Origin: Rhizobium mesosinicum
Lineage (GTDB): Bacteria > Pseudomonadota > Alphaproteobacteria > Rhizobiales > Rhizobiaceae
Assembly: GCF_019511345.1 (NCBI RefSeq)
Contig: NZ_JAEUAK010000002.1
Coordinates: 675,641-739,640 of the forward strand
Reading direction: 5' to 3'
DNA: 64,000 nt
The notes under the pieces are model-generated. The model was given only the letters and a program-made list of their open reading frames with translations. It did not search any database and was not told where the DNA came from. Below, one piece after another: positions 46,087 to 56,776 of this stretch (the stretch's first letter is position 1; each line of letters begins with the position of its first letter). A program made the translations under genes and the position numbers.

Positions 46087-46125
46087 AAAAAATCCGGCCC
46101 GGGAAATTTTTGTCATCCCGGCCGG
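46087..46125 (-). terminator. Terminator after the TIGR02300 gene
   Basis: On the minus strand, CCGGCCGGG pairs with CCCGGGCCGG (one bulge) and is followed by a T-run ATTTTTTAGG. It lies 12 bases downstream of the stop codon of the acidic protein gene. Confidence 0.7.
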
Positions 46126-46136
46126 TATTCGTTTGA

Positions 46137-46517
46137 TCAGACTTCGTCTTCGTCGCCGGTGACGCCGATGATGTCGCTCATGTCGTCATCTTCGTCATCT
46201 TCATCAGCTTCGAGGAAGGTATCGTCGTCATCGCCTTCTATTTCAACATCGTCGTCGCCCATATCCGGGATGTCGTCGCCGCCGGAATTGTCATCGGCGT
46301 CCTCGAGCGAAACCAATTCGACTTCGGTGTTTTCGGTATCGACTTCTGCAACCTCGTCCTCATCCTGAACTTCGGCAATTGCCGAGGTTTCTTCGAAGAA
46401 GGACAGGGGGTAGGATTTACCGGTGTAAGGAGAAACGATCGGGTCCCGGTTCAGATCGTAGAACTTCTTGCCGGTTTCCGGATCGGTGCGCTTGGTTCCA
46501 AGTTCCGCTTTCGCCAC
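46137..46517 (-). CDS. TIGR02300 family acidic protein
   Basis: A 126-residue protein with the conserved N-terminal block LGTKRTDPETGKKFYDLNRD (6-25), PYTGKSYPLSFFE, and a long Asp/Glu-rich tail. The family occurs in alphaproteobacteria and has no established function. The very acidic tail suggests binding to basic proteins or to metal ions, but this is an inference. It is divergent from aroA. Confidence 0.92.
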   Translation of the reverse strand: MAKAELGTKRTDPETGKKFYDLNRDPIVSPYTGKSYPLSFFEETSAIAEVQDEDEVAEVDTENTEVELVSLEDADDNSGGDDIPDMGDDDVEIEGDDDDTFLEADEDDEDDDMSDIIGVTGDEDEV

Positions 46518-46787
46518 TATAAGCCTCGTGAGAATGGCCGAATGCGAGATTCGGCAAATGCCGTCAAACCGGCGTTCTATTCGGAATTTATAAGCCGGTC
46601 CCCTTAATCGGTACGGCTTCCCGTGTCAAAGCTAAAGTTCACGGACACTCCAGGCTTTTCGCAAGCATTGCGGATGACCGTTCGGCAAGTTTGTGCTAAC
46701 CAGCCGCGATTGCCGCAGAATCAACTGGGAAAACATGCCGGCAGCGAGCTGTGAGCGGCGCGAATATGTGCCTTTGCAAGGGATTGA

Positions 46788-48143
<1,356 letters not shown>

Positions 48144-48144
48144 C

Positions 48145-48225
48145 ATGTACCAGCCACACCGTTTCCGTGAAGGCGATCTCAATGTGCAGCATGCGCTGAT
48201 TCGCGCCCATCCACTTGAGTACGAA
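48145..48225 (+). pseudogene. N-terminal fragment of a PaiB-like FMN-binding regulator
   Basis: The frame MYQPHRFREGDLNVQHAL continues IRAHPL, the N-terminus of FMN-binding negative transcriptional regulators (PaiB family, about 200 residues). After some 26 residues the similarity stops. In another frame the same spacer (48241-48345) reads [20 protein letters not shown], which looks coding but was not identified. The fragment starts 2 bases after the aroA stop. It is a decayed or fused insertion between aroA and cmk. Confidence 0.5.
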
Positions 48226-48350
48226 GGTGGTCCGGAACCGGCAGGTTGCTGGTCGCACGGATATTGCCAAGGACCTTACCCAGATGGCGAAGCGTGCCGA
48301 AATACAGGAATTGGTGTGCCGTTATGGCAGCCTTGGTATGGAATGAGTCT

Positions 48351-48995
48351 ATGACCGACAGCTTCATCATCGCTATCGACGGCCCGGCAGCAGCGGGCAA
48401 AGGCACGCTCTCGCGCCGGATCGCGGAGCAGTACGGCTTTCACCATCTCGACACCGGCCTCACCTACCGGGCGACGGCAAAGGCACTCATAGATGCCGGA
48501 CTGCCGCTCGACGACGAGACTGTCGCTGAAAAGATGGCGCGGGAGGTTGAACTCGCAGGTCTCGATCGCGATATATTGTCGAAACACGAGATCGGCGAAG
48601 CCGCCTCGAAAATTGCCGTGATGCCGGCGGTTCGCCGGGCGCTGGTTGAGGCGCAACGGCGGTTTTCCGGGAAAGCGCCGGGGGCGGTTCTCGACGGGCG
48701 CGATATCGGCACCGTCGTTTGTCCCAACGCACCGGTGAAACTCTATGTGACGGCATCGCCGGAAGTCCGTGCGAAGCGCCGTTATGACGAGATTATCGGC
48801 AAGGGCGGATCAGCAGATTTCGAAGCGATCTTCGAAGACGTCAAACGGCGCGACGATCGCGACATGAAGCGGGCGGACAGCCCGATGAAACCGGCAGTCG
48901 ATGCGCACTTGCTTGACACGTCGGAAATGAGTATAGAGGCCGCGTTTCAAGCCGCTAAGTCGTTTATCGACGCCGCCTTGAGCCGAAATACCTGA
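48351..48995 (+). CDS. cmk: Cytidylate kinase
   Basis: It phosphorylates CMP and dCMP, recycling nucleotides from RNA decay and lipid synthesis. The 214 residues contain the P-loop GPAAAGKGT at 11-19, the [15 protein letters not shown] segment and the [12 protein letters not shown] region near 115. The ATG at 48351 is preceded by GGAATGAG. The order aroA-cmk-rpsA is the usual one in proteobacteria. Confidence 0.95.
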   Translation: MTDSFIIAIDGPAAAGKGTLSRRIAEQYGFHHLDTGLTYRATAKALIDAGLPLDDETVAEKMAREVELAGLDRDILSKHEIGEAASKIAVMPAVRRALVEAQRRFSGKAPGAVLDGRDIGTVVCPNAPVKLYVTASPEVRAKRRYDEIIGKGGSADFEAIFEDVKRRDDRDMKRADSPMKPAVDAHLLDTSEMSIEAAFQAAKSFIDAALSRNT

Positions 48996-49172
48996 TCAAG
49001 CGGTTTTCCGCGCTTCTTGCGCGGGACGCTCATGCGAAAGCAAGCCTGAAATTCCGTCCACGCGCCGGATTGCCTTCCTGAAAGAAGGCGGACTGGGTTC
49101 AGGCCCATTCAACACGAACCAACCGGCGCATACGTGAGCCTTGAAGCTATCGAAGGCCACGCAGGAGATTTT

Positions 49173-50876
49173 ATGTCAGTAGCTACTCCCTCTCGCGAGG
49201 ATTTCGCGGCCCTTCTCGAAGAGTCCTTTGCCAAGAACGATCTGGCTGAAGGCTATGTTACCAAGGGTATCGTCACAGGCATCGAAAAAGATGTCGCCGT
49301 TGTTGACGTCGGCCTGAAGGTCGAAGGCCGCATCGCGCTCAAGGAATTCGGCGCACGTGCCAAGGACGGTTCGCTGAAGGTCGGCGACGAAGTCGAAGTC
49401 TACGTCGAGCGCATCGAAAACGCGCTTGGCGAAGCTGTTTTGTCGCGCGAGAAGGCTCGCCGCGAAGAAAGCTGGATCAAGCTCGAAGCCAAGTTCGAAG
49501 CTGGCGAGCGCGTCGAAGGCGTCATCTTCAACCAGGTCAAGGGCGGCTTCACCGTCGACCTCGACGGTGCGATCGCCTTCCTGCCGCGTTCTCAGGTCGA
49601 CATTCGGCCGATCCGCGACGTTACGCCCCTCATGCACAACCCGCAGCCCTTCGAAATCCTCAAGATGGACAAGCGCCGCGGCAACATCGTGGTTTCACGC
49701 CGTACGGTTCTGGAAGAGTCCCGTGCCGAGCAGCGTTCTGAAATCGTTCAGAACCTCGAAGAAGGCCAGGTTGTTGACGGCGTCGTCAAGAACATCACTG
49801 ATTACGGTGCGTTCGTTGACCTCGGCGGCATCGACGGCCTGCTGCACGTCACCGACATGGCGTGGCGCCGTGTAAACCATCCGTCGGAAATCCTGAACAT
49901 CGGCCAGCAGGTCAAGGTTCAGATCATCCGCATCAACCAGGAAACCCACCGCATCTCGCTCGGCATGAAGCAGCTCGAGTCCGATCCGTGGGATGGCATC
50001 CAGGCCAAGTATCCGGAAGGCAAGAAGATCTCCGGTACCGTCACGAACATCACCGACTACGGTGCGTTCGTCGAGCTGGAGCCGGGCATCGAAGGCCTGA
50101 TCCACATCTCGGAAATGTCCTGGACCAAGAAGAACGTTCACCCAGGCAAGATCCTGTCCACGAGCCAGGAAGTCGAAGTCGTCGTTCTCGAAGTCGATCC
50201 GTCCAAGCGCCGTATTTCGCTCGGCCTCAAGCAGACGCTGGAAAACCCGTGGGCAGCATTCGCCCGCAGCCATCCGGCCGGCACTGAAGTCGAAGGTGAA
50301 GTCAAGAACAAGACCGAATTCGGCCTGTTCATCGGCCTCGACGGCGATGTCGACGGCATGGTGCACCTCTCCGACCTCGACTGGAATCGTCCGGGCGAAC
50401 AGGTCATCGAGGAGTACAACAAGGGCGACGTCGTAAAGGCAGTCGTTCTTGACGTCGACGTCGAGAAGGAGCGTATTTCGCTCGGCATCAAGCAGCTCGG
50501 CAAGGATGCAGTCGGCGAAGCAGCAGCTTCCGGCGACCTGCGCAAGAATGCAGTCGTTTCCTGCGAAGTCATCGCGATCAACGACGGCGGTATCGAAGTG
50601 AAGCTCGTCAACCACGAGGACATCACTTCCTTCATCCGTCGCGCCGACCTCGCCCGCGATCGCGACGAGCAGCGTCCGGAACGTTTCTCGGTCGGCCAGA
50701 CTGTTGACGCTCGCGTCACCAACTTCTCCAAGAAGGACCGCAAGATCATGCTGTCCATCAAGGCTCTGGAAATCGCAGAAGAGAAGGAAGCCGTTGCTCA
50801 GTTCGGTTCGTCCGACTCGGGCGCTTCGCTCGGCGACATCCTGGGTGCTGCTCTGAAGAACCGTGGCGGCGAATAA
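49173..50876 (+). CDS. rpsA: 30S ribosomal protein S1
   Basis: A 567-residue mRNA-binding protein made of six S1 repeats, needed for translation of most mRNAs. The repeats are evident as recurring ITDYGAFVDLGGIDGLLH-like blocks (for example around residues 215, 300 and 385). The ATG at 49173 follows GCAGGAGATTTT; an in-frame GTG at 49134 would add 13 residues without family support. A strong terminator follows. Confidence 0.95.
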   Translation: MSVATPSREDFAALLEESFAKNDLAEGYVTKGIVTGIEKDVAVVDVGLKVEGRIALKEFGARAKDGSLKVGDEVEVYVERIENALGEAVLSREKARREESWIKLEAKFEAGERVEGVIFNQVKGGFTVDLDGAIAFLPRSQVDIRPIRDVTPLMHNPQPFEILKMDKRRGNIVVSRRTVLEESRAEQRSEIVQNLEEGQVVDGVVKNITDYGAFVDLGGIDGLLHVTDMAWRRVNHPSEILNIGQQVKVQIIRINQETHRISLGMKQLESDPWDGIQAKYPEGKKISGTVTNITDYGAFVELEPGIEGLIHISEMSWTKKNVHPGKILSTSQEVEVVVLEVDPSKRRISLGLKQTLENPWAAFARSHPAGTEVEGEVKNKTEFGLFIGLDGDVDGMVHLSDLDWNRPGEQVIEEYNKGDVVKAVVLDVDVEKERISLGIKQLGKDAVGEAAASGDLRKNAVVSCEVIAINDGGIEVKLVNHEDITSFIRRADLARDRDEQRPERFSVGQTVDARVTNFSKKDRKIMLSIKALEIAEEKEAVAQFGSSDSGASLGDILGAALKNRGGE

Positions 50877-50901
50877 TCTTTCGCTGATCCTTCGAGATGA
50901 A

Positions 50902-50938
50902 GAACCCGCCGGAGCGATCCGGCGGGTTCCTTCGTTTT
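50902..50938 (+). terminator. Intrinsic terminator after rpsA
   Basis: GAACCCGCCGG (50902-50912) pairs with CCGGCGGGTTC (50919-50929), followed by CTTCGTTTT. It lies between rpsA and the convergent low-complexity gene. Confidence 0.88.
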
Positions 50939-50966
50939 AAGGAGGTTGTCTGAATTTCCGGTTGGA

Positions 50967-52493
50967 TTATTCCCAGCCGACCATGCGCTGGTAGAGGGCA
51001 TAGACAGGGTCGGCGACTGTTGCCGGAGCAGTCGACGGATCGGGATCGAACATTTTCGGCTGGCGCCGCTCTTCACGCGGGGCTTCGCCCTCCCCGGCCT
51101 GCTGCTCATCGCCGCCCTGACCGGATTGGGCTTGCTGCTGTTGCTGCTGATCCTGAGAGTAGCCATTTTCATGTTGGCGATGAGGCGGCCCATCGGCCTT
51201 GGTCGCCTTATATTCGTCACGAGCGAACTGGTACGGCGTCTGGGCATAGGGCAGACCGTCCGGCATACGTGCCGCGAGCGGAACGTATGAGGGTGTCTCG
51301 ACAGCCGAGGGAGGAACCGGCTGCGGCTGAGCGGCAATGTCCCTGGCAGGACGCGTCGCCTGGGCGGCTGTTGCCATCTCCGCCTGGGACAGGCGGGAAG
51401 CTTGGGCAGCCTGGGCCGATGCGGGTTCGATCACATCCTCCCGGGTTGTACGAACCAGGCTCTCCGTCGCGTCGCTGATGACGGCCTCGTCCAGCATAGC
51501 ATCGATTTCGACGGCGGCTTCGACGGGTGTATCCGTCAACAGGACAGTTGCCTCCTGCTCGCGGATGATCGTCGCGATCATCTGCGAAACCTGTTCGGTC
51601 ATGGAGCTGGCGATGCCGGTCCAGTTGCGCGGGATAACCGGATCAGCCTTGGCGGAGGTTATCTGCTGCTCGGCAGCGGGTCCGGCCTGTCCCGCTTCGG
51701 CCACTTCCTGTTTTGCCGATGCAGTCTGGACTTCTTCTGTTTCTCGCAGCGCGGTCGCCTGCAGTGAAGCTTCATGCGCGGCTGTGGCGGGCTGATTGGT
51801 GGTCTGCTGGTCCTCGACGGTTGGATCGGTCGTCACGACAGCAGCTGTTTCGGCCGGAACGATTTCTTCGGCAGCAGGCATCGCTGCACTTTCAACCGGT
51901 TTTGCTGCGGACTGGCGCGCCGCGGACAGGTTTTCTCCCTGAAGCTTGATTTCCGGCCGCAGCTCGGCGCGCGGCAGCGGCGCAGCATCGTTCTGGCGGT
52001 AAGAGCGGACAACGGCTCGGGCTGCGAGATCCCTGTCCTTGTAGCTGATAATCTCGAGATAGGCGATGACACGGGTAGCCTCTGGCCCGGTCGGATCCTT
52101 GAGGGCTGCGGCGATCATTCTCAGCGGCAGGCTATGTCCGTCATCGGAAAGCTGGCGCTCGACCGCACCGATCTCGGCGTCGGGCATCCGACGGATGGCA
52201 TCAGCGACACGGGTGGCAAAGGCCTGATCGGATTCGCCCTCACCGCGTTGTAGTGCGATGGTGCGTCCCGTGGAATTGATGATGTCGAGAAGTGCTTCAA
52301 TCATGCGCTGGCGCGCGGCAATGAGCAGAATATTGAGCTTGCCGGCAATCGCGGCGTTCAGATCGGCTGCTTCAACTGCATTCACCGGAGTGGGGGCGAC
52401 CACGGAACGGTCGAGGCCACCGGCAACGATTGCTGCCGTCTGGCCCTGAGAAGAAAGGCTTGCATTGGACGCTGAACGAATGGGAGACAACAC
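50967..52493 (-). CDS. Large low-complexity hypothetical protein
   Basis: A 508-residue protein. The N-terminal 165 residues are folded-looking (IAGKLNILLIAARQRMIEALLDI, then HSLPLRMIAAALKDPTGPEATRV). The rest is rich in Ala, Glu, Gln, Pro and Thr with no clear domain until the final DPVYALYQRMVGWE. No signal peptide is evident. The GTG at 52493 is preferred, since AGGAG lies 7 bases before it; a GTG two codons earlier is closer to the site. Similar proteins occur in other rhizobia without assigned function. Confidence 0.65.
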   Translation of the reverse strand: MLSPIRSASNASLSSQGQTAAIVAGGLDRSVVAPTPVNAVEAADLNAAIAGKLNILLIAARQRMIEALLDIINSTGRTIALQRGEGESDQAFATRVADAIRRMPDAEIGAVERQLSDDGHSLPLRMIAAALKDPTGPEATRVIAYLEIISYKDRDLAARAVVRSYRQNDAAPLPRAELRPEIKLQGENLSAARQSAAKPVESAAMPAAEEIVPAETAAVVTTDPTVEDQQTTNQPATAAHEASLQATALRETEEVQTASAKQEVAEAGQAGPAAEQQITSAKADPVIPRNWTGIASSMTEQVSQMIATIIREQEATVLLTDTPVEAAVEIDAMLDEAVISDATESLVRTTREDVIEPASAQAAQASRLSQAEMATAAQATRPARDIAAQPQPVPPSAVETPSYVPLAARMPDGLPYAQTPYQFARDEYKATKADGPPHRQHENGYSQDQQQQQQAQSGQGGDEQQAGEGEAPREERRQPKMFDPDPSTAPATVADPVYALYQRMVGWE

Positions 52494-52717
52494 AGGCACG
52501 CTCCTTTCGCAAAGTGGCTATGAAAGCAGGTTCCACAAAGAGACCGCGCTCATCCGGCCTCTTGCATCCCGGCAGATCCTCCTGTCCGCATCGGCACTTT
52601 TGTGCCGTCGAGTGCATAAAAATTGAAGATAATGTTACTGAAAATATCTTAACGGACGACTAACGGCCGCAGACGCCAGTCTACGGCCGTGCGTACATGT
52701 CCGATAAAGGGCCGATG

Positions 52718-53344
52718 TCAGCTATGGGCGAAGATGTCTGCCTCTTCCCAGCCGAGAAGATCGAGCTTGGCACGGGTCGGCAGGAATTCGAAGCAGGCTG
52801 TCGCATGCTCCAGACGGCCGTCGCGAATCAGGCGCTCGTTCAGCTTGTCGCGCAGCGCATGCAGGTAGAGCACGTCGGAGGCGGCATATTCGAGCTGCGC
52901 CTGCGAGAGTGTTTCGGCAGCCCAGTCGGACGATTGCTGCGTCTTGGAGATATCGACGTCGAGCATCTCCTTCAGATTATCCTTCAGGCCGTGACGATCG
53001 GTGTAAGTACGGATGAGGCGCGAGGCGATCTTCGTGCAGAAGACCGGCGTCGTGGTGACACCGAACGTATGGAAGAGCACGGCGATATCGAAGCGGCCGT
53101 AGTGAAAGATCTTCTGGCGCGACGGATCGGCAAGCAGCGCGACAAGGTTCGGCGCTTCCTTCTGACCGGCCGCAATGCGGATCACGTCGGCAGAGCCGTC
53201 GCCCGGTGAAAGCTGAACGACGCAGAGACGGTCCCTGCGCGGAACGAGGCCCAGTGTTTCAGTGTCGATCGCGATCGCACCAGTGTAACGGGCGGCATCC
53301 GCCGCGGAAATATCGCCCTGGTGATAACGGATGGTGGCCGCCAT
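52718..53344 (-). CDS. rnd: Ribonuclease D (3'-5' exonuclease)
   Basis: A 208-residue DnaQ-like/DEDDy exoribonuclease for the 3' ends of stable RNAs. The first motif is IDTETLGL (Asp27, Glu29), the second is HYGRFDIAVLFH and the third AASDVLYLHALRDKL, which includes the Tyr-x3-Asp type residues. It lacks the HRDC domains of the longer E. coli enzyme, as is common in alphaproteobacteria. Confidence 0.9.
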   Translation of the reverse strand: MAATIRYHQGDISAADAARYTGAIAIDTETLGLVPRRDRLCVVQLSPGDGSADVIRIAAGQKEAPNLVALLADPSRQKIFHYGRFDIAVLFHTFGVTTTPVFCTKIASRLIRTYTDRHGLKDNLKEMLDVDISKTQQSSDWAAETLSQAQLEYAASDVLYLHALRDKLNERLIRDGRLEHATACFEFLPTRAKLDLLGWEEADIFAHS

Positions 53345-53446
53345 GGGATGTCTCTCGTTCAGCTTCGTCCTTTCGGGCTATATCGCAAAGGGCGAAAACG
53401 CGAAACCGCTTTCCTGCTGCAGCCAGCCTGAAGCGCGGCTAAATGC

Positions 53447-53656
53447 TCAATAGTGCGGTGGCTTGGTGATTGCTGGTGCTTCCAGCGATTGTTCCTCGAG
53501 ACTGAGGAAGCGCTCGGTCAATCGGTCGAGTTTGGCGCGGGTCTGATCCATGACCTTCCATTGTTCGGCAAGCTGATCGGAAAGCTCATCGATCGTCTTT
53601 GCCTGATGGGCCAGCATTTCTTCGAGTCTTGTGATGCGCGTTGCCTCGTCGGACAT
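53447..53656 (-). CDS. slyX: SlyX family protein
   Basis: A 69-residue coiled-coil protein. The helix EATRITRLEEMLAHQAKTID continues to LSDQLAEQWKVMDQTRAKLDRL, and the C-terminal KPPHY is the SlyX signature. Function is not established. It is a small, single gene between ribonuclease D and uxaC. Confidence 0.88.
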   Translation of the reverse strand: MSDEATRITRLEEMLAHQAKTIDELSDQLAEQWKVMDQTRAKLDRLTERFLSLEEQSLEAPAITKPPHY

Positions 53657-53757
53657 CGGCTTTCTCCCCTGAAATCAGGTACCATTCCAAAGCCGAAATA
53701 GGCCGGAGCGTCAATGGGTTCGAGTCCCCAGGAAAACGATCCCGAAAGTGGACCATC

Positions 53758-53766
53758 TGGTTACCA
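53758..53766. promoter_or_regulatory. Candidate GntR-type operator upstream of uxaC
   Basis: TGGTTACCA is a perfect short palindrome of the TGGT-N-ACCA type bound by many GntR-family regulators of uronate genes. It lies 62 bases before the uxaC ATG. With only nine bases, chance occurrence is possible. Confidence 0.3.
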
Positions 53767-53827
53767 AAAGCCCTTGCCGCATCTGATGATGTGGGGTAGG
53801 CCAGTTGTCCATCTGGGAGGAAAACTG

Positions 53828-55243
53828 ATGGATGTAGGCAATGGCTTTCTTCATCCGGACCGGCTCTTTCCCGCCGATCCGACCACGCGGACAATAGCGC
53901 GCAATCTCTACGAGACGGTGCGCGCGCTTCCGATCGTCAGCCCGCACGGACATACCGAACCGTCCTGGTTTGCTGACGACAAGGCCTTCGAAGACGCCTC
54001 CTCCCTGCTCGTTATTCCCGACCATTATCTCTTCCGTATGCTGCACAGCACCGGCACAAAACTCGACCAGCTCGGTGTGCCGCGTCTCGACGGCAAGCCG
54101 GTTTCCAGCGGCCGCGATATCTGGCGTGCTTTTGCCGCCCAGTATCATCTTTTCCGCGGAACACCTTCGAGCCTTTGGGTCGATCATGCCATGTCGGCCG
54201 TGCTCGGATGCACCGAGCCGCTGACGGCTGAGAATGCCGACGCGCTCTACGACCACATCAATGCGCAGCTTAGGCTTCCGGAATTCCGGCCGCGGGCGCT
54301 GCACCGGCGCTTTGGCATCGAAACGATCGCAACGACCGAAGGCGCGCTCGATCCACTGCCGCATCACCAGAAGATGGCGGCGGAGGGTTGGATCGGCAAA
54401 GTACGCACGACCTACCGTCCAGACAGCGTCACCGATCCCGATGCCGTCGGGTTCCGCGACAATCTGATCAAGTTCGGAGAGATCACCGGCTGCGACATCA
54501 CCAAATGGGGTGGGCTGATCGAGGCCCATCGCAAGCGGCGCGCCTATTTCCGCCAGTTCGGCGCAACGGCAACCGACCATGGCGTGCCGACCGCCTTTAC
54601 CGCCGATCTGCCGCTTGCCGAAAAGCAGGCATTGCTCGACAAGGCGCTGAAGGGACCCCTTTCGGCTGCCGATGCAGAGCTTTTCCGCGGCCAGATGATG
54701 ACGGAAATGGCCGGCCTCTCCGCCGAAGACGGCATGGTGATGCAGATCCATGCCGGCTCGCGCCGCAACACCGACCGCGGGCTTTTCGAAACCCGTGGAC
54801 CGAATATGGGCGCCGATATTCCGACGCGCACCGACTGGGTTGGTGGCCTCAATGCCCTGCTTTCGAAATACGGTCATGCGCCTGGCCTGCGCATCCTGCT
54901 CTTCACGCTCGACGAGACGACCTATGCCCGTGAGCTCGCGCCGATGGCCGGCCACTGGGCCTGCCTGATGATCGGGCCGCCCTGGTGGTTCCACGACAGC
55001 CCGCTCGGCATCCGCCGCTATCTCGACCAGGTAGTGGAAACAGCCGGTTTCGCCAATCTCGCCGGCTTCAACGACGATACGCGCGCGCTCCTGTCGATCC
55101 CCGCCCGCCACGATGTCTGGCGCCGCGAGATTTGCCGCTTCCTGGCGCAGCTTGCGGCCGAGCATCGGATTTCCAAAAAGGAAGCCGAGATCGTGGCGCG
55201 CGAACTCTCCTATGACAATGCGAAGAAGGCCTACAAGCTGTGA
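53828..55243 (+). CDS. uxaC: Glucuronate (uronate) isomerase
   Basis: It converts D-glucuronate to D-fructuronate, and D-galacturonate to tagaturonate, the first step of uronate use. The 471 residues have the amidohydrolase-type metal site SPHGHTEPSW (about 37-46) and FTADLPLAEKQALLDKAL. The ATG at 53828 is preceded by GGGAGGAAA; the longer frame upstream has no ribosome site. It overlaps the next gene by 4 bases, so the two act in one pathway and are translationally coupled. Confidence 0.93.
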   Translation: MDVGNGFLHPDRLFPADPTTRTIARNLYETVRALPIVSPHGHTEPSWFADDKAFEDASSLLVIPDHYLFRMLHSTGTKLDQLGVPRLDGKPVSSGRDIWRAFAAQYHLFRGTPSSLWVDHAMSAVLGCTEPLTAENADALYDHINAQLRLPEFRPRALHRRFGIETIATTEGALDPLPHHQKMAAEGWIGKVRTTYRPDSVTDPDAVGFRDNLIKFGEITGCDITKWGGLIEAHRKRRAYFRQFGATATDHGVPTAFTADLPLAEKQALLDKALKGPLSAADAELFRGQMMTEMAGLSAEDGMVMQIHAGSRRNTDRGLFETRGPNMGADIPTRTDWVGGLNALLSKYGHAPGLRILLFTLDETTYARELAPMAGHWACLMIGPPWWFHDSPLGIRRYLDQVVETAGFANLAGFNDDTRALLSIPARHDVWRREICRFLAQLAAEHRISKKEAEIVARELSYDNAKKAYKL

Positions 55244-56697
55244 GCGACAGATTACGGAACGTGACCGGCCTTGCGCCGACGGCGAAGCTTCCTGCCTATG
55301 ACCGGAATGCGCTGCAGGCCGGCATCCTTCATCTCGGTCCCGGCGCCTTTTTCCGAGCGCATTTCGCGCCTTTCACGGATGGCGCGCTGGCTGCTGCCGG
55401 CGGCGACTGGGGTATCGAGGTGGCGAGCCTGCGCACGCCCGATGTGGCGGATAACCTCTCCGCCCAGAACGGGCTCTATACCGTGCTGATCCGCGATACA
55501 TCGGGCACGACGGCTCACGTCATCGGCTCGATCCTTGGGGCACATGTGGCGCCGCGCGATCCGGCGGGCCTGCTGGCGCGGCTTGAAGATCCCAATATCC
55601 GCATCGTCAGCATGACGGTAACGGAAAAGGCCTATGGTTTCGATCCGGCTTCAGGCGGGCTTGACCTCAAGCATCCCGATATCGTCGCCGATCTGGCCAA
55701 CCGGCATGCGCCGCGCGGCGTCATCGGCTATCTCGTCGAGGGTCTGGCGCGGCGCCGGCAAAAGGGTATCGCACCCTTTACACCGCTTAGCTGCGACAAC
55801 TTGCCGAGCAATGGTGCGGTGCTGAAGCGCCTGGTGCTGGAATTTACCTCTCGCATCGATACCGACCTGCATGACTGGATTGAAGTGAACGTGCCCTTCC
55901 CGTCCACGATGGTCGACCGTATCACGCCGGCAAGCACCGATGCGACCTATGCCGATGCCAAGCGGCTGACGGGCCGTACCGACCTGGCTGCGATCGAGAC
56001 GGAACCTTTTACCCAGTGGGTGATCGAGGACCATTTCGTCAACGGCCGTCCGGCATGGGAAAAAGTCCACGGCGCGCTGATGGTCGAGGAGGTCTCGGCT
56101 TATGAGAAGATGAAGCTGCGCATGTTGAACGGCGCGCATTCTCTGCTTGCTTATCTCGGTTATATAGCAGGCTATGAGTTCATTCGCGACGTCATGGATG
56201 ATGCAGGACTGGCAGCGCTTGCGCGCCGGCACATGAATGCGGCCGCGGCCACGCTGGATCCTGTTCCCGGCATCGATCTCGACGCCTATGCCGATGAATT
56301 GATAGCACGCTTTGCAAACAAGGCGATCGCCCACCGCACCTATCAGATCGCTATGGACGGCACACAGAAGCTGCCGCAGCGCCTGCTGGAGCCGGCAACG
56401 GAAGCACTTGCCAATGGCAGCAAGGCTGAGACCTATGCGATCGCCGTTGCGGCCTGGATGCGTTACGCGACGGGCATCGATCGCAATGGTGAGCGTTACG
56501 AGTTGCGTGACCCTCGCGCCGGGGAGATTGCGGCCTTGATCGCCGATGTGCCGCGCAATGGCGCGGCGGTCTCGGCTGCGCTGTTCAAGCTGCCAGGCCT
56601 ATTTCCGAAGGCATTGACCGGGAACGTCGCCTGGACGGAGGATGTGGCGAACAAGCTGGAGATTCTGATCCAGGACAACAGGCTGCCCCTTTATTGA
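55240..56697 (+). CDS. uxuB: Mannitol dehydrogenase family protein, probable fructuronate reductase
   Basis: A 485-residue NAD-dependent long-chain dehydrogenase. The N-terminal Rossmann fold has GILHLGPGAFFRAHFAPFTD (28-47), and the C-terminal domain carries the KMKLRMLNGAHSLLAYLG segment, with the catalytic Lys in the K-x9-Asn-x2-His pattern. In company with uxaC, reduction of D-fructuronate to D-mannonate is the most likely reaction; mannitol or arabinitol dehydrogenase is an alternative. It starts with GTG overlapping the uxaC stop. A strong hairpin follows. Confidence 0.85.
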   Translation: MSDRLRNVTGLAPTAKLPAYDRNALQAGILHLGPGAFFRAHFAPFTDGALAAAGGDWGIEVASLRTPDVADNLSAQNGLYTVLIRDTSGTTAHVIGSILGAHVAPRDPAGLLARLEDPNIRIVSMTVTEKAYGFDPASGGLDLKHPDIVADLANRHAPRGVIGYLVEGLARRRQKGIAPFTPLSCDNLPSNGAVLKRLVLEFTSRIDTDLHDWIEVNVPFPSTMVDRITPASTDATYADAKRLTGRTDLAAIETEPFTQWVIEDHFVNGRPAWEKVHGALMVEEVSAYEKMKLRMLNGAHSLLAYLGYIAGYEFIRDVMDDAGLAALARRHMNAAAATLDPVPGIDLDAYADELIARFANKAIAHRTYQIAMDGTQKLPQRLLEPATEALANGSKAETYAIAVAAWMRYATGIDRNGERYELRDPRAGEIAALIADVPRNGAAVSAALFKLPGLFPKALTGNVAWTEDVANKLEILIQDNRLPLY

Positions 56698-56709
56698 AGC
56701 GCTACGCGC

Positions 56710-56744
56710 CTTTCTCATCCCGCCGCAGCCACGGGATGAGAAAG
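56710..56744. terminator. Hairpin between converging operons
   Basis: CTTTCTCATCCCG (56710-56722) and CGGGATGAGAAAG (56732-56744) form a perfect 13-bp stem with a 9-base loop. There is no T-run on the plus strand. Its place between convergent uxuB and the flavoenzyme gene suggests it limits read-through in both directions. Confidence 0.65.
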
Positions 56745-56776
56745 CGTCAAAGGGAACCGGTTCTTATTGCAGTCGT

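Noticed and set aside
53718..53731. GGGTTCGAGTCCCC, which looks like a tRNA T-arm
   Set aside because: No acceptor stem, D-arm or anticodon arm can be fitted around it; it lies before the uxaC start.
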